A stretch of 64,000 nucleotides of DNA. It comes from Anaerolineae bacterium. Lineage in GTDB: Bacteria > Chloroflexota > Anaerolineae > Aggregatilineales > Aggregatilineaceae. Location: NCBI GenBank assembly GCA_023382715.1, contig JAHDWP010000006.1:62001-126000 (forward strand), read 5' to 3'. A program made the translations under genes and the position numbers. Numbering within the stretch: position 1 is the first letter of the stretch; the number at the start of each line of letters is the position of its first letter. Under the pieces are notes generated by a model. The model saw only the letters and a program-made list of their open reading frames with translations, had not been told where the DNA came from and made no database searches. Of the stretch, positions 1 through 9,118 are shown piece by piece.

Positions 1-1701
1 CGTGCGGTAGAGCACGGCGTCGCGCTCGACCGTCACCGGGCAGACGCTGTCCTGCGCGTTGAAGAAGGCGAGCGCTTCCTGCGCCCGCGCCGGCTCCAGC
101 CAACCCAGGTGAACGACCACGTAGCCCAGCGGCCACTCGCCGACAAACCGCCTGAGACTGCTCGCGGCGGCGCCGGCATCCAGCGGGCGCGAGTCCGTCA
201 GCCAGCCGAGCAGCGGGTCGGTTTCGTAGAACAGATGCTGCTCAAGCGGGACCCGCGCGAGCATCCCGCTCACCTGGCGCTTGCCGTGCGTGATGCCGTA
301 GACCATCGCCTCCGGGTGCGTTCCCACGTTGCGCCAGCCGCTCCAGGGGCCGGAAGGCACGTCGAGCACCACGTAATCGTAGTCGTCGTAGTGCTCCTGG
401 CCCATCATGCGGTGGAAGTCATAGGGCTTCAGCGCGGGCAGCGTGCGCAGGGGGACGAACGCGCCGAAGTCCACCAGCAGCAGGAACAGGACGCCGCTGA
501 TCAGCGCCCGCCCCGGCAGGCGCGGATGAGCGCGCAGCCAGGCGTGGTAGCTATGCGCCAGGAAGATGATCAGCGCGACCATCGCCGGCGGCAGAAAGCG
601 GATCGGCGTGCGCATTTGCCCGCCGAACAGCTCATGGATCAGGCGGAAAGGCAGCGGCAGGCGCAGGCCGAGCACCTCCACATCCGGCCCCATCGCCAGG
701 ATCAGCGGGGGCAGCGCCACCCACAGCCAGACCCAACGCTCGCGCGAGCGGGTGCGGATGGCCAGCGCGAGGACGATCAGGACGACCAGCGTCAGGCCGA
801 GCGTCTCATCGTGCTCGCCGCCGACCTGCTGGGCGCGGCCCAGGCTGGGCAGCAGCAGCGACCTGGGCGCGAGCGAGTAGAAGCGCAGCGTGTACAGATC
901 GGCGGGGGGCAGTTGTTCCGTCTCGAAGTCGAGCGCCGGGCGCAGCGGCCCGCACAACCAGGACAGGCCGAGCGTGATCAGCAGCGCCAGCGCCCCCAGC
1001 GCGACCAGGTGCAGCCGGGCGCGCCGGTCTGGGCCGCGCCACAGCGCGATCGCCCCCAGCGGGCCGAGCAGCAGCCCGCCCCACAGGGCATCCACCGTGT
1101 CGGTGAACCACATGCCCCACAGCACCAGCCCGATGAGAGCGGCCCAGCGGATGCGCCGCGTCCGCGCGGTCTGCTCCCAGGTCAGGAGGACGAGCGGCAT
1201 CCACCAGACGGGGAGCAGGTTGTAGTGCCCGCTGGCGGCGCGGTCGAGCATGTAGGGGGACACGCTCAGCGCCACCCCGCCCACCAGCGCAATGCCCCAG
1301 CGGATGCCGCGCCAGCGCAGATACGCCGCCATCAGGATGCCGGCCAGCGCCATGTTGAGCCAGGTGATGGCGTTGGCGGCGCGCAGATGGCCCAGCGGTG
1401 GCTCCAGCACGACGTAGAAAGGCAGCATAGAGGCGGCGAGCGAGTGGTAACTCAGGTTGTGGGTGAAAGGGGCCAGCGCCATATCCGTGTACCAGATGTT
1501 TTGCCCGGTCTGCACGGCGTGACGCAGCCACCACAGGTTCCAGTGGAAGTGGTAGTAATCCAGCGGGCGCCCCCAATCTGGCGCGGCGATTGAGACGCGC
1601 GAGTTGAGGGCGACGCTCAGCGGCGCGATGGCGATCCCCGTCACCAGCACGAAGAACAGCGCGACTGCCAGCGCGCGGCCCAGTCTCTTGTTGCCGGCCA
1701 C
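1..1701 (-). CDS. Polytopic membrane protein, C-terminus cut by window edge
   Basis: The reading frame stays open from a GTG at 1701 to the window edge, giving at least 567 residues. A GAGGAGG ribosome site lies about 7 bases upstream of the GTG, and no ATG gives a comparable start. The N-terminus is a hydrophobic segment followed by an aromatic-rich stretch (DYYHFHWNLWWLRHAV), then many membrane spans separated by short charged loops. The layout resembles GT-C-fold glycosyltransferases or YfhO-like proteins, which use lipid-linked sugars, but I see no diagnostic catalytic motif, so the function is open. The overlapping plus-strand frame at 109-1593 has an improbable Gln/Arg/His-rich composition and is a shadow. 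Confidence 0.75.
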   Translation of the reverse strand, partial: MAGNKRLGRALAVALFFVLVTGIAIAPLSVALNSRVSIAAPDWGRPLDYYHFHWNLWWLRHAVQTGQNIWYTDMALAPFTHNLSYHSLAASMLPFYVVLEPPLGHLRAANAITWLNMALAGILMAAYLRWRGIRWGIALVGGVALSVSPYMLDRAASGHYNLLPVWWMPLVLLTWEQTARTRRIRWAALIGLVLWGMWFTDTVDALWGGLLLGPLGAIALWRGPDRRARLHLVALGALALLITLGLSWLCGPLRPALDFETEQLPPADLYTLRFYSLAPRSLLLPSLGRAQQVGGEHDETLGLTLVVLIVLALAIRTRSRERWVWLWVALPPLILAMGPDVEVLGLRLPLPFRLIHELFGGQMRTPIRFLPPAMVALIIFLAHSYHAWLRAHPRLPGRALISGVLFLLLVDFGAFVPLRTLPALKPYDFHRMMGQEHYDDYDYVVLDVPSGPWSGWRNVGTHPEAMVYGITHGKRQVSGMLARVPLEQHLFYETDPLLGWLTDSRPLDAGAAASSLRRFVGEWPLGYVVVHLGWLEPARAQEALAFFNAQDSVCPVTVERDAVLYRT

Positions 1702-1745
1702 AAGCGTCCTCCTCGGCGTTCGTTCTCCTTTGGCCTGCTGGGGCA

Positions 1746-1774
1746 ATTATAACGAAGAGTCCCTGCGCAAAAAG
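1746..1774 (-). promoter_or_regulatory. Candidate promoter for the minus-strand membrane protein
   Basis: On the minus strand a perfect TATAAT occupies 1751-1746, about 45 bases ahead of the GTG at 1701. The -35 region is a T-rich stretch near 1769-1774 and is a poor match, so only the -10 is convincing. Confidence 0.35.
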
Positions 1775-1927
1775 CAGGGCACGTGACACTTTGCTGTGCC
1801 TCTACCGCCTGACAGGTTTGGCGCGCACCCGAAACCAGGGCGGCGCGGCCCCGGATCGCGCGGTGGCTGCTGCGGATTTGCGCGCCCAAATCACCTCAGA
1901 GACAATCAGGGGCAGCATGGGCACACT

Positions 1928-1957
1928 TCGACAGAGTGGCCCCATTCTCGCTATAAT
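1928..1957 (+). promoter_or_regulatory. Candidate promoter of the nucleoside transporter operon
   Basis: TCGACA (1928-1933) and TATAAT (1952-1957) are separated by 18 bases, about 100 bases before the first permease start at 2058. The gap 1702-2057 holds no other feature I can support; the in-frame open stretch from 1791 lacks a ribosome site and looks fortuitous. Confidence 0.5.
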
Positions 1958-2057
1958 GGCGCGCGGTCGGGGGAGACTATGCGCCCTCCGCCCGCTGCCT
2001 GGCGACTCTTGCGCGCGCCCTAGGCGTTATTGGCCTCTTTGCGGGGTACGATATGGT

Positions 2058-3227
2058 ATGGTGACAACCTCTTCCTCTCAGCCGCCGCCTGCCCGGCGTT
2101 TCGCGCAGGTTCGGGCACAGCTCTGGTCAGTTGTTCAGAGCCTGCTCATTCCTCTCCTCTCCGTCTTCACCGCTGTCCTGGTCGGCTCCATTCTGATCCT
2201 GCTCGATGGGCGCGATCCGATCACCGCCTTCGAGGGGCTGGTCCAGGGCGCTTTTGTCGAGCCGCGCGGCCTGCTGGCGACCTTCCGCAACATGACGCCG
2301 CTGGTGCTATCCGGCCTGGCGGTGGCCTTCGCCTTCAGGAGCGGCCTGTTCAACATCGGCGTGCAGGGCCAGTTGATCATGGGATCGGTGGCGGCGGCCT
2401 GGATTGGGTTCGCTGTCGAGGGGCTGCCGCCCCTGTTGCATATCTCTCTGGCGATTCTGGGGGCCATGCTCATCGGCGGGTTGTGGGCGGCCATTGCCGG
2501 CGCGCTCAAGGCATTCGCCGATGCGCACGAGGTCATCACCACGATCATGCTCAACTATATCGCGGCCCAGTTCGCCGGCTGGCTGATCTCCACCAGCAGC
2601 GGTGGCTCGCGGCCCGGTCCGCTGGCCAGCCCGGAGTCGGTGACGGACGCTATCGCGCGCACGCCCAAGATTCTGGAGAGCGCCAAGCTGCCGATCATCT
2701 ACAGCGTGCCGCCCAACTTCACGCTGCATGTAGGCATCTTCATGGCCATCATCGCCACAGTGCTGATCATGTTTCTGCTACAGCGCACCACCTTCGGCTT
2801 CCAACTGCGCATGACCGGCTTCAGCCCCACCGCCGCGCAGTACGCCGGCGTCAATGTCAAGCAAGTCACCATCCTGACCATGTTCATCGCCGGGGCGCTG
2901 GCCGGGCTGGCCGGTGGCATCCAGACGCTCGGCGTCAACCACGATTACCAGGGCAACCAGAGCCTCGGCCTCGGCTTTGAAGGGATCACCGTGGCGTTCC
3001 TGGCTGGCAACAACCCCATCGCCGTCAACTTCTCCGCATTCCTCTTCGGCGCGATGGACGCCGGCACCACGCGCATGGCGCTGGCAGCAGATGTCGCCAA
3101 AGAACTCATCCAGGTCATCCAGGCGTTGATCCTCATGTTCGTCGCCGCAGACCAGATCATCCGGCGCTTGTATCGCATCCGCGCCGCCGGGCCAGGGGCG
3201 CGCCTGCAGCTCGGCGGCAAGGACTAG
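2058..3227 (+). CDS. Nucleoside-type ABC transporter permease (BmpA-system, COG4603-like)
   Basis: 389 residues from the ATG at 2058; a longer in-frame opening back to 1791 adds a tail with no family character. The protein is mostly hydrophobic, with about eight to ten membrane spans. It has the LSGLAVAFAFRSGLFNIGVQGQ block and the later GFSPTAAQYAGVNV and AGALAGLAGGIQ blocks that are typical of BPL_transp_2 permeases of the purine/nucleoside (Bmp/Nup/Yuf) transporters. It should pair with the next gene to form the channel. Thirteen bases separate it from the second permease, so the two are co-transcribed. The substrate-binding lipoprotein usual in such operons is not in the window. Confidence 0.9.
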   Translation: MVTTSSSQPPPARRFAQVRAQLWSVVQSLLIPLLSVFTAVLVGSILILLDGRDPITAFEGLVQGAFVEPRGLLATFRNMTPLVLSGLAVAFAFRSGLFNIGVQGQLIMGSVAAAWIGFAVEGLPPLLHISLAILGAMLIGGLWAAIAGALKAFADAHEVITTIMLNYIAAQFAGWLISTSSGGSRPGPLASPESVTDAIARTPKILESAKLPIIYSVPPNFTLHVGIFMAIIATVLIMFLLQRTTFGFQLRMTGFSPTAAQYAGVNVKQVTILTMFIAGALAGLAGGIQTLGVNHDYQGNQSLGLGFEGITVAFLAGNNPIAVNFSAFLFGAMDAGTTRMALAADVAKELIQVIQALILMFVAADQIIRRLYRIRAAGPGARLQLGGKD

Positions 3228-3239
3228 GGAGAGCGAAAC

Positions 3240-4244
3240 GTGGGCGAAACAGAACTGGGACTCGCTATCATCGCGACGATCAACTTCACGATTCGCTATT
3301 CGATCCCGATCACCCTGGGCGCGCTCAGCGGCATTATGTGCGAGCGGTCGGGTATCGTCAATATCGGCATCGAGGGTATGATGCTGACCGCGGCCTTCAC
3401 CGGCTTTATGACCAACGTCGCGCTCAGCAGGCCAGGGGTTGACCCCTCTCTGCAAGCGGTTGGCGTGCGTCTGGGCCTGTCTATTCTCGCTGCCCTGCTG
3501 ACCGGGGGCCTGCTGGGGCTGCTGCACGCGCTGCTCTCGATCCAGTACAAAGTCAACCAGATCGTCAGCGGCACGGTGATCAACATCCTGGCCCTGGGGC
3601 TGACCGGATACTTCTACGAGCTTAACACACCGACCCTGGGCAAGCTGCCGTCGGTCATCAGCAACCCGTGGACGCAGGCCGGCTCGCATAAACTGAGCCT
3701 GGCCAGCAATTTCAACCTGTACCTGCCCTACGACATCGGGCGCATCCTGTTCGACAAAGACCTGATCACCTACCTGACGCTGCTGTTCGTCTTCCTGCTG
3801 GGCTGGGCACTGTTCCACACCACCTGGGGGCTGCGCACGCGCTCGATTGGCGAAAACCCGCGCGCGGCAGACACGCTGGGCATCAACGTGCACCGCCTGC
3901 AATACACCAACCTGTTCCTGGGGGGAATGCTGGCTGGGCTGGGCGGTTCCTTTCTGACGCTGGCGGCGGTGGGCATCTTCGAGCAGAACATGACCACCGG
4001 GCGCGGTTTCATCGCTCTGGCGGTGATGATCTTCGGCAACTACCGTCCTTCGCGCGCGCTGGGGGGGGCGTTGCTGTTCGGCTTCGCCACCGCGTTGCAG
4101 GGGCAGCTCCAGCAGTTCGGCATTGACTTCCCGCACCAGCTTGTCGGGATGCTGCCCTACATCCTGACTATTGTCGTGCTGGCGGGCTTTGTCGGTCGCG
4201 CGCGGCCTCCGGCGGCTGAGGGGGTTGTCTACGAGCCGGAGTGA
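3240..4244 (+). CDS. Nucleoside-type ABC transporter permease (COG1079-like)
   Basis: 334 residues starting at GTG 3240, with AGGGAGAG just upstream. The conserved N-terminal block TLGALSGIMCERSGIVNIGIEGMML identifies the second BPL_transp_2 permease of nucleoside ABC systems. Later motifs include GENPRAADTLGINV and a Gly-rich span near the C-terminus. The gene follows the first permease by 12 bases and precedes the ATPase, although a 240-base gap with a MITE-like repeat intervenes. The set would import nucleosides or a related ligand; the exact substrate cannot be read from sequence. Confidence 0.9.
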   Translation: MGETELGLAIIATINFTIRYSIPITLGALSGIMCERSGIVNIGIEGMMLTAAFTGFMTNVALSRPGVDPSLQAVGVRLGLSILAALLTGGLLGLLHALLSIQYKVNQIVSGTVINILALGLTGYFYELNTPTLGKLPSVISNPWTQAGSHKLSLASNFNLYLPYDIGRILFDKDLITYLTLLFVFLLGWALFHTTWGLRTRSIGENPRAADTLGINVHRLQYTNLFLGGMLAGLGGSFLTLAAVGIFEQNMTTGRGFIALAVMIFGNYRPSRALGGALLFGFATALQGQLQQFGIDFPHQLVGMLPYILTIVVLAGFVGRARPPAAEGVVYEPE

Positions 4245-4249
4245 GCGAG

Positions 4250-4440
4250 AGTGATCAGTTGTCAGTAGTCAGGGATCAGATGAATACTGGCGGCTGATGG
4301 GGACAACGGTGAGCAGAAACCTGAGAAGAGCGCAATGCAGGATTTTTGTAAACTGGTTGTCTGGCAGCGAGCACATAGATTTGCCTTAAGCGCATGTTGG
4401 CCGGTCTGATCCAGAAACTGACAACCGACAACTGATCACT
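4250..4440. repeat. MITE-like element with inverted ends inside the transporter operon
   Basis: The ends are imperfect inverted repeats of about 31-36 bases. The left end runs AGTGATCAGTTGTC...GGATCAGA (4250-4280) and the right end is its reverse complement with a few differences (4405-4440). The 190-base unit fills most of the gap between permease and ATPase and encodes nothing plausible. The size and ends suggest a non-autonomous miniature transposable element; no transposase of matching ends is visible in the window. Confidence 0.6.
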
Positions 4441-4482
4441 GAGAACCACAATGTGTCGAGTACGCTCAGGTGAGAAAACAGC

Positions 4483-7400
4483 ATGACTGAACCTGCTCCC
4501 TACGACCCCACCATCGTCCTCGAAGTCGAGGGCGTGACCAAGCGCTTTCCCGGCGTGCTGGCCAACGACAACGTCAGCCTGAAGCTGCAGCGCGGGGAGA
4601 TTCTGGCTCTGCTGGGCGAGAACGGCGCGGGCAAGAGCACGCTGATGAACATCATCTACGGCCTGTACCACGCTGACAGTGGCGCCATCCGGCTGAAAGG
4701 GCATGAAGCCCGCTTTGCCAGCCCGCGCGAGGCAATCCACAGCGGCATCGGCATGGTGCACCAGCATTTCCAACTGGTCAACGTGATGACCGTCGCCGAG
4801 AACGTGGTGCTGGGCGAGGAGAGCACTGTCGCCTACAAGGGGGAGAGCAGCCCGGCGCTGCGCCTGATCTTGCGGCGGCTGCCGAGCCTGGTGCCCTTCG
4901 CCCTCGGCTTGATCATCGGTATTGCGCTGGGGGGAATAGGGTACATCCTCGGCGGGGCGGTTGCCGGGCTGGTCGCGGGCGTTGTGATAGCCCTCCCGCC
5001 GGTGGCCCGCTTGTTGTGGGGCATCGTCTGGCGGGTGGGCCTGGCGCTGGCCGCCCTGGCCATCGCCTCGCAGGTCGAGATGATCACCCAGGTGGGCATC
5101 ACCGATGTGGCGCTGCGCCAGAAAGTGGAGATGGTGCGCGAGCGCAAGCCCGTCGAGATGGACGGCGGCTACACGGTCAAGAGCGCCCTGGTGCGGCGCG
5201 AGCGGATCGCCTTCGACTGGGCGAAGGAATACCGTACGGCCAAGAACGCCAGCGGCGTGGTCGCCAGCGCCAAAGCGCAGTTGGAGGAATATCGCGGTAA
5301 GGGCGTCCCCGGCTGGCTGTTGGACGCCATTGACGACGTGCCGCCGGTCGCCCAGGCGCTCAGCGTCGTGCTGCTGCTGATCGCCACCAGCGGGCACAGC
5401 ATCGCCTCGTGGCGCGGCACGGCGCGCACGCCCAGCCGCCCCAAGCCAGAAGACCTGGTGCTCGTGGGCGGGCTGTTGGCCTTCTTCGTGGTGGCGGCGT
5501 GGCGGAATCTCGGCACGGTCAGCACGGTGGCGCAGGTGGGACTGGCTGCTGTGCTCGCCCTGGCCCTGGCCGCCATCGCCTGGCGGGCGTATCAGCACCG
5601 CCAGCACGCTCCCGAAGACGGCACCGCCAGACCTTCGCCTCTGGACGGGGCGCTCGATTCGTTTCTGGTGGCGCTCAGCGATGTGACCGAGATTCGCAAC
5701 GCGCGCGCGACAGCAGAGCGTGTGCGCGAGCTGTCGCGGCAGTATGGCCTGGAAGTGGACCCCGACGCCCCTATCGAGAAGCTGCCGGTGGGGATGCAGC
5801 AGCGCGTCGAGATCATCAAGGCGCTCTATCGCCACGCGGACATCCTCATCCTCGACGAGCCGACCGCCGTGCTCACTCCCCAGGAAAGCCACGAGCTGTT
5901 CAAGATCATGCGCGAGCTGGCCGCGCAGGGCGTTTCCATCATCTTCATCACTCACAAGCTCAAAGAAGTCTTTGAGGTCGCCACTCACATCGTTGTCATG
6001 CGCGATGGCCGCGTGGTGGGCACTACGACGCCCGATCAGGCGACGGAGAGTCTGCTGGCCGAGATGATGGTCGGGCGCGAAGTGATCCTGCAGGTGGAGA
6101 AGGGCGAAGCGCAGCCCGCCGAGCCGGTGCTGGAAGTGGAGAACCTGAGCGCCATTGACGACCGGGGGGCGGAGGCGCTGCGCGGAGTCAGCTTTACTGT
6201 GCGCGCGGGCGAAGTGCTGGGCCTGGCCGGGGTGCAGGGCAACGGTCAGACGGAGCTGGTCGAGGTGCTGACTGGCCTGCGCGAGCTGGCTGGCGGGTCG
6301 GTGCACCTGCTCGGCAAGGCGCTGCAATCCGAGCGCCAACCCGCCGGACGTCCTGGCGCGCGGATGGCCGCCTTCGCGCTGGACCTGGTCGCTGCCGTCG
6401 CCGCTGTCTATTTCACCGCCTACTTCACCGCCTATTTTCGCAACGAAGGCATGAGCGTTGGGCTGGTCGCGCCGGTGGCCCTGATCGTGGACGCGCTCTA
6501 CTTCCTGGGAAGCTGGCTGGCCAAGAGCCGCACGCTGGGCATGGCGCTGGTGGGGCTGGAATTGGCCGACCAGCACGACCGGCAGCCTGGCCCGCTGCAA
6601 CTGCTCCAACGCTACGTGGCTTTTGTCGTGCTGCGCGTCCCGTTGTTCATCCCGCTGCTGGTCATGGCCTGGGCGGCGCTGCGCGACGCGGATCAGCAGA
6701 CCTGGCTCGACCGATTGCTCGGCCTGCGCATGATACACCGCGAGCGCATCACGCCGCGCCGCATCAAGGACGCCGGCACCAGCCACATTCCCGAAGACCG
6801 CCAGCGCTACGGGTTGGTCAAGCTCTATTCGGTGGCCGACAACCTGGTGCTCAATGACTACTACGAGCGCCCCTTCGCCAAAGAGCCGAACCTGGCCGAA
6901 CTGCCCGGCGCGTTGCTGCGCTATCTGCTGATCGTCGGTGCGGTCATCGCCAGTCTCACCGTGATCGCGCTTTATGCGTGGGATGAATGGATATGGTCGG
7001 CGGTGCTCGACGCTTACAACGTGCCGCCCGATCTGCGCGAGATTGGGCCGTCGCTCTCGCGCGCGCAGAAGACAGTCTTGCAGTACCCGCTGAACGTCGG
7101 CGTGATCGCCCTGCTGATCGCCGAGCTGGCATTTGGCGCGATCGGGCACCTGGTCGCGCTGCGCGTGCTGGGGACGGCGCGCGTCCGGGCGGCGATCAGC
7201 AGGATCGCAGCCCCCTTCCGCCAGGCGGTCTGGCAGAGACGGGGCGGTGAGGGCCAGGTGCCGGACCCCCAGGGTGGCCTGCTGCGCGACGAGGAAGCCA
7301 TCCTCAGCCACGCCACCAGCCTGATTGAAGAGTTCGACATCCGCACGCCCTCGCCCACGATTGACGGTGGCAATCTGTCTGGCGGCAACCAGCAGAAGCT

Positions 7401-7716
7401 GATCGTCGCCCGCGAGTTCAGCCGCAGGCCGCGCCTGTTGATCGCCGCGCAGCCCACACGCGGCATTGACGTTGGCTCGATCGAGTTCATCCACCGCCAG
7501 ATCATCGAGCAGCGCGACGAGAACGCGGCGGTGCTGCTGGTCTCGGCGGAGTTGGACGAGATCATGGCCCTCTCCGATCGCATCGCTGTGCTCTACAAGG
7601 GCGAGGTCATTGATACGCTGCCCGCCAAGGGCGCCACCCGCGAGCAGCTTGGCCTGCTGATGGCCGGCATCAAGCCGGACGGCGGGCGGGCAGCAGCGGA
7701 GCCGGTCCCCGCCTGA
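4483..7716 (+). CDS. Double-ABC ATPase of nucleoside transporter with large membrane insertions, one RDD-like
   Basis: 1077 residues, against about 500-520 for ordinary Nup/Yuf/RbsA-type double ATPases. ABC domain 1 has Walker A GENGAGKS (45-52), Q-loop Gln94, signature-like PVGMQQRVEI (435-444), Walker B ILILDEP (454-460) and His491. A roughly 285-residue insert (about 118-400) with four or more hydrophobic segments separates the Q-loop part from the signature. ABC domain 2 has the usual degenerate Walker A (GVQGNGQTE, 583-591), LSGGNQQK (965-972) and IAAQPTRGID (987-996). It is interrupted by a second insert (about 613-760) that resembles an RDD domain (RMAAFALD, then KSRTLGMALVGLELAD) and a third (about 800-935) with two spans. 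All inserts keep the frame and the core motifs are intact. The product may be membrane-anchored. A chimeric assembly is an alternative, but three in-frame joins argue against it. Confidence 0.85.
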   Translation: MTEPAPYDPTIVLEVEGVTKRFPGVLANDNVSLKLQRGEILALLGENGAGKSTLMNIIYGLYHADSGAIRLKGHEARFASPREAIHSGIGMVHQHFQLVNVMTVAENVVLGEESTVAYKGESSPALRLILRRLPSLVPFALGLIIGIALGGIGYILGGAVAGLVAGVVIALPPVARLLWGIVWRVGLALAALAIASQVEMITQVGITDVALRQKVEMVRERKPVEMDGGYTVKSALVRRERIAFDWAKEYRTAKNASGVVASAKAQLEEYRGKGVPGWLLDAIDDVPPVAQALSVVLLLIATSGHSIASWRGTARTPSRPKPEDLVLVGGLLAFFVVAAWRNLGTVSTVAQVGLAAVLALALAAIAWRAYQHRQHAPEDGTARPSPLDGALDSFLVALSDVTEIRNARATAERVRELSRQYGLEVDPDAPIEKLPVGMQQRVEIIKALYRHADILILDEPTAVLTPQESHELFKIMRELAAQGVSIIFITHKLKEVFEVATHIVVMRDGRVVGTTTPDQATESLLAEMMVGREVILQVEKGEAQPAEPVLEVENLSAIDDRGAEALRGVSFTVRAGEVLGLAGVQGNGQTELVEVLTGLRELAGGSVHLLGKALQSERQPAGRPGARMAAFALDLVAAVAAVYFTAYFTAYFRNEGMSVGLVAPVALIVDALYFLGSWLAKSRTLGMALVGLELADQHDRQPGPLQLLQRYVAFVVLRVPLFIPLLVMAWAALRDADQQTWLDRLLGLRMIHRERITPRRIKDAGTSHIPEDRQRYGLVKLYSVADNLVLNDYYERPFAKEPNLAELPGALLRYLLIVGAVIASLTVIALYAWDEWIWSAVLDAYNVPPDLREIGPSLSRAQKTVLQYPLNVGVIALLIAELAFGAIGHLVALRVLGTARVRAAISRIAAPFRQAVWQRRGGEGQVPDPQGGLLRDEEAILSHATSLIEEFDIRTPSPTIDGGNLSGGNQQKLIVAREFSRRPRLLIAAQPTRGIDVGSIEFIHRQIIEQRDENAAVLLVSAELDEIMALSDRIAVLYKGEVIDTLPAKGATREQLGLLMAGIKPDGGRAAAEPVPA

Positions 7717-7745
7717 CGGACGACCGCTATTTCCTGATGAGGTAC

Positions 7746-7767
7746 GGGGGCGCGAAAAAGCGCCCCC
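7746..7767 (+). terminator. Hairpin terminator after the transporter operon
   Basis: GGGGGCGC (7746-7753), loop GAAAAA, GCGCCCCC (7760-7767): an 8-bp perfect stem 30 bases after the ATPase stop. The tail is only weakly T-rich (GGTGTGTTT). Confidence 0.6.
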
Positions 7768-7802
7768 GGTGTGTTTCCGGGTGGCTGAGAAGGGCGTCGT
7801 CT

Positions 7803-9062
7803 ATGTCCACCTCGAATAAGCCAGCGAACAGCGCACCTGCGCGCGGAGGCGTGCGCACGCTGCCGCGCAACGTGTGGGTGGTGACGGTCACCAGCTTTCT
7901 GACCGACATCTCCAGCGAGATGGTGCTCAACCTGCTGCCGCTGTTCCTGGCGGGATCGCTCGGCGTCAAGACCAATGTGATCGGGCTGATCGAGGGCGTT
8001 GCCGACGCGACGGCCAGCCTGCTCAAGGTCTTCTCCGGCTGGCTCTCCGACCACCTGGGCAGCCGCAAATGGCTGGCGGTGACCGGCTATGGCCTGTCGG
8101 CGGTCGCCAAGCCGTTCCTGTACTTCACCACCACCTGGAGCGGCGTGCTGGCCGTGCGCTTTGCCGACCGCGTCGGCAAGGGGATTCGCACCGCCCCGCG
8201 CGATGCGCTGGTCGCCTCCACCGTGGACGCCCGGCAGCGCGGTATTGCCTTCGGGCTGCATCGCGCCGGAGACACGGCGGGTGCGGCGCTGGGGCTGATC
8301 ATCGCCCTGGTGGTCGTGCTAGCCGCGCAGGGTGAGCGGGTGGCGCTGGCCCGCGACACCTTCCAGACGATTGTGCTGCTGAGCATCGTCCCGGCGGTGC
8401 TGGCCGTGCTGGCCCTGGCCGCCGGCGCGCGCGAGGTGGTCACTTCCGGGCAGCGCGCGCCCGCACACCTGACGCTGCGCGGCTTCGACGCGCGCTACCG
8501 GCTGTTTCTGCTGGTGATGATCCTCTTCACCCTGGGCAATTCCTCTGACGCCTTCCTCATCCTGCGCGCCAACAAGCTCGGCCTGAGCGTGGCCGGCGTG
8601 CTGGGCATGTTGATCACCTTCAACGTGATCTACGCGCTCGTCTCCGAGCCGGCGGGCGCGCTGTCGGATCGCGTGGGGCGGCAGCGTTTGCTGCTGGCGG
8701 GCTGGCTGCTCTACGCGGCGGTCTACGCGGGCTTTGCCGTCGCCAACGCGGCCTGGCAGGTCTGGGCGCTGTACGGGCTGTACGGTCTCTACTACGGACT
8801 GACCTACGGGGTGAGCAAGGCGCTGGTGGCCGACCTGGTGCCGCGCGCGCAGCTTGGCACGGCCTACGGCGTCTATGATGCGGCGGTCGGGCTGATGGCT
8901 CTGCCCGCCAGCCTGATCGCCGGGGTGTTGTGGCAGGGCGTCGCCGGCTGGGCAGGGTTGGGGCCGAGCGCGCCGTTCGCCTTTGGGGCGCTGCTGGCGC
9001 TGCTGGCGGCGGCGCTGCTGCCGCTGGCCCTGCGCGCGCCGGGCCAAGACTCAGCGGCATGA
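7803..9062 (+). CDS. Major facilitator superfamily transporter
   Basis: 419 residues from ATG 7803, chosen because GAGAAGGG lies upstream and the family N-terminus (NVWVVTVTSFLTDISSEM) begins shortly after. About twelve membrane spans are visible. The loop after span 4 reads RFADRVGKGIRTAPRDALVA, a characteristic block of a bacterial MFS group often annotated as drug-efflux or uncharacterised transporters. A second MFS-type loop, EPAGALSDRVGRQR, lies mid-protein. The gene stands alone between two hairpin terminators, so it is probably a single-gene unit. The substrate is unknown. Confidence 0.85.
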   Translation: MSTSNKPANSAPARGGVRTLPRNVWVVTVTSFLTDISSEMVLNLLPLFLAGSLGVKTNVIGLIEGVADATASLLKVFSGWLSDHLGSRKWLAVTGYGLSAVAKPFLYFTTTWSGVLAVRFADRVGKGIRTAPRDALVASTVDARQRGIAFGLHRAGDTAGAALGLIIALVVVLAAQGERVALARDTFQTIVLLSIVPAVLAVLALAAGAREVVTSGQRAPAHLTLRGFDARYRLFLLVMILFTLGNSSDAFLILRANKLGLSVAGVLGMLITFNVIYALVSEPAGALSDRVGRQRLLLAGWLLYAAVYAGFAVANAAWQVWALYGLYGLYYGLTYGVSKALVADLVPRAQLGTAYGVYDAAVGLMALPASLIAGVLWQGVAGWAGLGPSAPFAFGALLALLAAALLPLALRAPGQDSAA

Positions 9063-9066
9063 CCCG

Positions 9067-9093
9067 GCGGGGGCGTGGACAAGACGCCCCCGC
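9067..9093. terminator. Bidirectional hairpin between convergent genes
   Basis: GCGGGGGCGT (9067-9076), 7-base loop, ACGCCCCCGC (9084-9093): a 10-bp perfect stem. It lies between the ends of the MFS gene (plus) and the following minus-strand gene. There is no T-run. Confidence 0.55.
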
Positions 9094-9118
9094 GCCGCGC
9101 TGCGTTGACCGCTTCCCC

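Noticed and set aside
109-1593. Long plus-strand frame of 494 codons
   Set aside because: Antisense to a membrane protein gene with a clear start and ribosome site; its Arg/Gln/His-rich translation is typical of a GC-rich shadow frame.
4276-7494. 1072-codon minus-strand frame
   Set aside because: Antisense shadow of the ABC ATPase, whose Walker and signature motifs prove the plus frame.
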